From positions 1 to 17,320 of the forward strand of contig JADKIY010000008.1 of assembly GCA_016722575.1 (NCBI GenBank): a DNA stretch of 17,320 nucleotides. The letters are read 5' to 3'. Of the stretch, positions 14,003-17,320 are shown piece after piece. This DNA is from Elusimicrobiota bacterium. GTDB taxonomy: Bacteria > Elusimicrobiota > Elusimicrobia > FEN-1173. The position numbers were made by a program, and so were the translations under genes. Numbering within the stretch: position 1 is the stretch's first letter; each line of letters starts with the position of its first letter. The notes under the pieces were generated by a model. That model did no database searches, was not told where the DNA came from, and saw only the letters and a list, made by a program, of their open reading frames with translations.

Positions 14003-14650
14003 TAGAAATCCTGATACTGGATCGTCCCGAGGACGCCGGCGTTCTCGGACTCGCGCGTCTTGGCCTTATACTTCGCCATCTCATAAAGTCCTTCGTGCTT
14101 CTTGGCCTCGGATTCTTCCCCCATGTCCCCATACATGATCGCAAGCACACCGTGTTTCAGGCATGTGCGATATCTGGCCGAAAACGGCACCGCAGTCGTC
14201 GACGCCAGAATGTCCGTCGTAACGGAATCGGACGTGCTGCTCATCTTGTAGGTGTATGCCGTTGAATCCGGCGGAGGACCGATTAACACCTGGGCTCCAA
14301 GAGACACCACTCCCTCGGATATCCACGGTAAAATGCGTTCGTCGGATTCGGGTATTTGACGTCGTATTCGCTCTTGAAATCTTATCCAACGGAACCCCGA
14401 CGTCACCATCCACCATGATCACTGTCGATACCAGAAGGCCGAAATCAGTGTTAACGTCGATCTTGTATTCACCGAGGAAGCGATGGTGTCCGTGATCGTC
14501 CGTCCGTTTCAGCCTCTTGGTATGGGAACTCAAGGCGCATTTCGTGGATCACGTCGGTCAAGGCCGCATACAATTCAGTGTCCTTGTCCGTCCGCTTAAA
14601 GCGGAGTCCACGATGTAATCCCGTACTTGCTGGCCCGTCATCGCTGGCAT
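14002..14650 (-). CDS. Head-tail adaptor protein, heavily frameshifted
   Basis: Begins MPAMTGQQVRDYIVDSAL with GGAG 6 bases upstream. Pieces in different frames read DTELYAALTDVIHEMRLEF, HHRFLGEYKIDVNTDFGLLV, SEYDVKYPNPTNAFYRGYP, and GAQVLIGPPPDSTAYTYKM. The last piece, IMYGDMGEESEAKKHEGLYE, runs to TAA 14002. The order (helical start, a beta block ending in a QVLIGPPPDS strand, then a helix with GDMGE...KHE) is that of podoviral adaptor proteins that sit between portal and tail. About 216 residues after at least four slips. It lies between the repeat protein and the stopper/propeller protein, the expected place. Confidence 0.65.
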
Positions 14651-14659
14651 GGCGTTCTC

Positions 14660-15164
14660 CTATTGAGTCAACGACGCCCCGGTCGAATCCACGGTGTCGG
14701 TCACGTTCCACACGAGGGCGTAGTTCGTGTCGGTGACAGTCCCATCGGCGTCCAGCTTGGCGTTAAGACCGGCTAGGGACGCAATGGCGTTGTCTAGGAA
14801 CTTCACGCGCATCCCTTGGCTCATCCCGCTAGGGACAATGCCACCGAGAGACAACGCCCACAATGCGTTGTAGTTCGTGTCGGCGACGCCGGCGTCTGCG
14901 TCCAGTTGGGTCAAACAGGCGTTGAACTGCGTCACGAAGTTCGACGCGAACGCATAGAATCCTGCTTGGCTGTTCCCGAGGCTCCCGTTCGCCGTTTCAT
15001 ACGTCACTCCTGGGACAGTCGCGGCGCGCCCGGAAACGTAGTTGGTTCCGCTGACCGTTGCGTCGGAATCAAGCTTAGCCAGCGCACCGTTGTAGTTTGT
15101 CAATGGCTTAAATCAGCGTCGCCAGATCATTCTGATGAACGCCGTTAGCGTAAATTAAGCCCAT
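14660..15164 (-). CDS. Virion protein with three LDADxxVxDTNY repeats, frameshifted
   Basis: Starts MGLIYANGVHQNDLATLI with AAAGGAG 8 bases upstream. An in-frame TAA and a slip near 15105 separate this from the long frame, which has three copies of a unit of about 25 residues: LAKLDSDATVSGTNYV (near residue 25), LTQLDADAGVADTNYNALW (near 90) and LNAKLDADGTVTDTNYALVW (near 140). The spacers are about 40-60 residues, including a helical NSQAGFYAFASNFVTQF. The Asp-rich turn could bind calcium, though no complete EF-hand is visible. Position right after the capsid genes suggests a head decoration or fibre protein. Family not named. Length about 167 residues. Confidence 0.6.
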
Positions 15165-15181
15165 ATCGTTTTCTCCTTTAT

Positions 15182-15460
15182 TTAAAATGCGCTTAAAATC
15201 GGCGGGGATTGCTCCCCGCGAACCCAATAAAGGGTTGTTGCCGATGACGAGGATCTCGCCAGTGGCGCGGTCCAGTCCGTCGCCACGGTTCCCGCGGCGG
15301 CGGTGGTCACCGAACAGTGATGACGAGGCCGGGTGAGTCGTGAAAATACCCGGTAGCGCCGCATCAAAGCCACCGGTCAGCTTCGGAAAGAAGTGAGGAT
15401 TTCCGAAATGCCGTGAGGGTCGCCTGGGTCAACGTGACGGTGTCGAAGCCGACCCGGCAC
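15182..15460 (-). CDS. Small virion protein after the capsid gene, heavily frameshifted
   Basis: No single frame is intact, but three frames together give VGFDTVTLTQATLTAFRK, then FPKLTGGFDAALPG, then VTTAAAGTVATDWTAP, and TTLYWVRGEQSPPILSAF to a TAA at 15182. That stop sits just before the ribosome site of the next gene. The content looks like a capsid-associated beta-rich protein. The boundary with the capsid C-terminus is uncertain, and part of the first piece may belong to it. Function unknown. A terminator-like hairpin falls inside the last 20 codons. Confidence 0.35.
15195..15219 (-). terminator. Terminator-like hairpin between capsid and repeat-protein genes
   Basis: A perfect 7 bp GC-rich stem, GCGGGGA-GCAA-TCCCCGC on the minus strand, with a GNRA tetraloop (15202-15219), is followed by CGATTTT. 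The T tract is short. It lies within the probable end of a small gene and 38-55 bases upstream of the next start. It could reduce read-through after the highly expressed capsid gene, or be an mRNA-stabilising hairpin. Confidence 0.35.
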
Positions 15461-16521
15461 GATGGTCAGGTGGACAACTTTGTAGTCACCAGCGAATTCG
15501 GTGACTTTGCTTAGCCCCCATTTGTTCTCGAAGTCGAAGGACTTTTCAACCCACTGCCCAGGCCCGCCAGCAGCTTGCGCGAACCCAACCGCCTGACGAC
15601 CGCACAGAAGGCTGCGGTAGCAGTCAGCGGCGGCCGAGGTCCCGCCAGAAAGCGACCTTGTCGGTCGCCATGACAGACACGTCGATCCAGGGGCGTATAC
15701 TCGTGTTCGTGGACAATAACGCCGTCCCAGATGCCAGGGGCGCGGTGAAATCGCGTTCTGATCCCCACGGATATCGGCTTCTCGAATCGCGCGGCTCCAC
15801 GTCGGATCCGTCTTCAGGTCATAAACCTGTCGAGGATGGACGAAGAGGACGTAGTAGTCTTTCCCGTTGATCGAAGAGGACGGATCATAGGAGACGCAGC
15901 TTCGCTTTCACGCGAGCCTTGGAGATCAAGGCCGGGGTGATTTTGTCGGACGTGGTGAGGGCGTCGATACCGCCGGTGTTGGCGGAATTTATCTCGGTTC
16001 GAAGAGCCGACCCGGCTTCGTCGGCAGGAAGTTGTCGGGGTGTTGCTCCTAAGCATTCGCTGATGACGCTTCCGCTAGTATCAACCGGGGTCGTGCTTTG
16101 GACGACACCAGTTTCAGGAAGACTTGCCGTTCAACGAATTCCTGGAGCCGGGTCGACAGTTTGGACTTCGCATCCAGAACGCATGATGTAACAGCCGTTC
16201 TTCTGCTCATCAAGCCGCCCTTCGGAGACGGACAGCGTTACGCATCCGGTCGATGACGACGGATTAACAGTAAGGGATAACCGATTCCTCCGTTCCTTCC
16301 AGTTCCCCGTCGCGGAAACACCGGGGCGGTCAGTTTGGAAGTCAAACCAAACGTCACTGTATCCCTTTTCTTCTTCAGGTCGCTCATGGTTTGAACGATG
16401 GCGTTGTCGCCCTCCCCATCATCCCGTTTCTGGGGGAAATGAGGTTATCGATGACGTCTTGAAAAAGCTCTTTTCGCCAAATCTGGTCGAAGAGCGTCAA
16501 ACTGCTTACAGAATTGGCCAT
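15429..16521 (-). CDS. Major capsid protein, N4-gp56 family, heavily frameshifted
   Basis: The shell protein of the icosahedral head. It starts MANSVSSLTLFDQIWRKELF with GGAG 8 bases before the ATG. At least six slips split it, yet the family landmarks are all present in order: GDNAIVQ, RLDEQKNG, KLSTRLQEFVERQVFLKL, TTSDKITPALISKARVKAKL, INGKDYYVLFVHPRQVYDLK, IFTAPLGIWDGVIVHEHEY, LCGRQAVGFAQA and WVEKSFDFENKWGL. The last conserved piece is EFAGDYKVVHLTIV. The reading probably ends at TGA 15429, about 364 residues, in the family's range. No frame is intact beyond about 85 residues, so gene callers will miss it. It follows a probable scaffold and precedes small virion proteins, the usual order. 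Confidence 0.9.
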
Positions 16522-16547
16522 ATTGGCGCTCCTTTGGTTTACATCCC

Positions 16548-17320
16548 TCAAAACCTCTCGCGGGCGGCATTCGGGCAGTTTCATGCATTCCGAGTTGGCG
16601 TCAATTTCGCCGCTTGCTTCGGCGTAGATCATCCGCTGACACTCGACGAGACCCATTCCCCCTGGGAGAGGCGCTCAAGACGCTTCCCCGCGTTCTCGAT
16701 CATCCGTTCAACTTCTCCGGCGGAACTTCACGTTTCGAGAAACCTACTCTCTGTTGCGATACCCAGGATGTAAACGTCGGAGTCGTAGATAGTGTGAGCG
16801 GTGTTTTCTGACCCTTGTTCCCATTTGGACGTGGGTTGTCCTATGAAACCTTCTCGGCGCGGGCTTGGGCCAGTTCGGTCATGTCCTCATCGCCGTCAAA
16901 TAGTTCAACACCTTTTCAGTATTTCCTTAGCCAAATCGGCCACGTCGTCGAAATCATGAATTTCTCCTGGGCTTCAACTTCAAACTCGGAAGACAGCGCC
17001 TTCAACTGTTTCGCCTTCACCACCGTCTCGGCCTTTGCGTTTTCTTCAGCGTCACCCTTGTCCTTCTCCCGCGCGCTTCTCAAGGTCAGCAACTGTCAGA
17101 GCTTGTCTTTGGGTCCCTTGGATTCCGCCCACGGCTTATCGTCCAGCAAGTCGGCTAAGGTTCAAATCTTCTTTTTCAGCGGCTTCAGTTCGGGCTTCTT
17201 GTCCATGATTCGCTTCTCCAGGTTTTTAACGCGCAACTGGAGGTTCCTTTCGGCTTCCGCCCGTTGGCGTTTCGTTCGTTCCTTCTTCCGTTCCCAATAA
17301 GGGACCTTCTCGTTCGGTGA
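16548..17320 (-). CDS. Scaffold-like protein, 5' end outside window, frameshifted
   Basis: Continues off the right edge. Pieces in three frames read EKVPYWERKKERTKRQRAEA, KNLEKRIMDKKPELKPLKKK, LADLLDDKPWAESKGPKDKL and NAKAETVVKAKQLKALSSEF. Further pieces are DFDDVADLAKEIL, ELFDGDEDMTELAQARAEKV, IYDSDVYILGIATESRFLE and GEVERMIENAGKRLERLSQG, and it probably ends NAARERF at TGA 16548. Highly charged, helical and coiled-coil-rich, immediately before the capsid gene, it fits a capsid scaffolding protein. At least six slips within 770 bases make it unreadable as one ORF. Two adjacent genes cannot be excluded. Confidence 0.45.

Noticed and set aside
16815..17300. Plus-strand Ser/Phe-rich ORF of 161 residues
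   Set aside because: It is antisense to Lys/Glu-rich scaffold-like coding, which always yields Ser/Phe/Leu-rich shadows; the capsid gene orientation supports the minus strand.
1..17320. Decayed prophage rather than sequencing errors
   Set aside because: Slips cluster near the ends and in homopolymers, and catalytic and signature residues are intact; kept open only until reads are checked.
1..17320. Programmed frameshifting as the general cause of frame changes
   Set aside because: The slips are too many, of both directions, and not at a consistent slippery heptamer with a downstream structure.

Overview
The window is part of a tailed-phage genome (free phage or prophage, host not identifiable). 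Essentially every supportable gene is on the minus strand, so the genes are read from high to low coordinates. The major capsid protein is recognisably of the phage N4 gp56 family. Together with head-tail adaptor, stopper/propeller-like and ejection-type proteins, this suggests a short-tailed (podovirus-like) virion. No terminase, portal, polymerase, integrase, tRNA or CRISPR is visible; portal and terminase would be expected just beyond the right edge.

Layout in transcription order, right to left. 17320-16548: a hydrophilic, charged protein resembling a scaffold (partial). 16521-15429: N4-gp56 major capsid protein. 15.46-15.18 kb: a small virion protein. 15164-14660: a protein with three repeats of an LDADxxVxDTNY-like unit. 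14650-14002: head-tail adaptor. 14002-12471: tail/stopper protein with probable beta-propeller. 12474-12154: small tail protein. 12144-10495: two probable internal or ejection proteins. 10485 to about 9480: short tail-fibre-like genes. 9423-9258: a small secreted protein, followed by a strong terminator at 9139-9167. 9.1-2.97 kb: one giant gene of about 2,000 codons in several frames, a phage polyvalent protein with tandem KYP repeats, a hydrophobic segment, a HEAFH zinc-peptidase domain, an ADP-ribosyltransferase-like domain and a helical tail. 2963-726: a compact lysis cassette of overlapping genes: acidic small protein, XhlA-like protein, zinc-ribbon protein, small Cys-rich protein, M15 endolysin, holin/spanin-like protein and a 47-residue basic protein. 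714-265: a dyad overlapping a near-consensus promoter, a leader with two intrinsic-terminator-like hairpins and a small gene. 129-1: a GC-rich tandem repeat.

Many genes continue in another frame after a 1-2 base slip, although conserved residues are intact. Slips are rare in the middle (about four in 2-8.7 kb) and dense near the ends, above all 14-17.3 kb. This looks more like unpolished long-read sequence at contig ends than real decay, so product lengths and starts in frameshifted genes are approximate.

Functionally the window is a late module: capsid assembly, tail completion, proteins delivered with the DNA (the polyvalent giant), then lysis. The promoter near 661-689 lies beyond the lysis genes and probably begins a separate, possibly attenuated, transcript.
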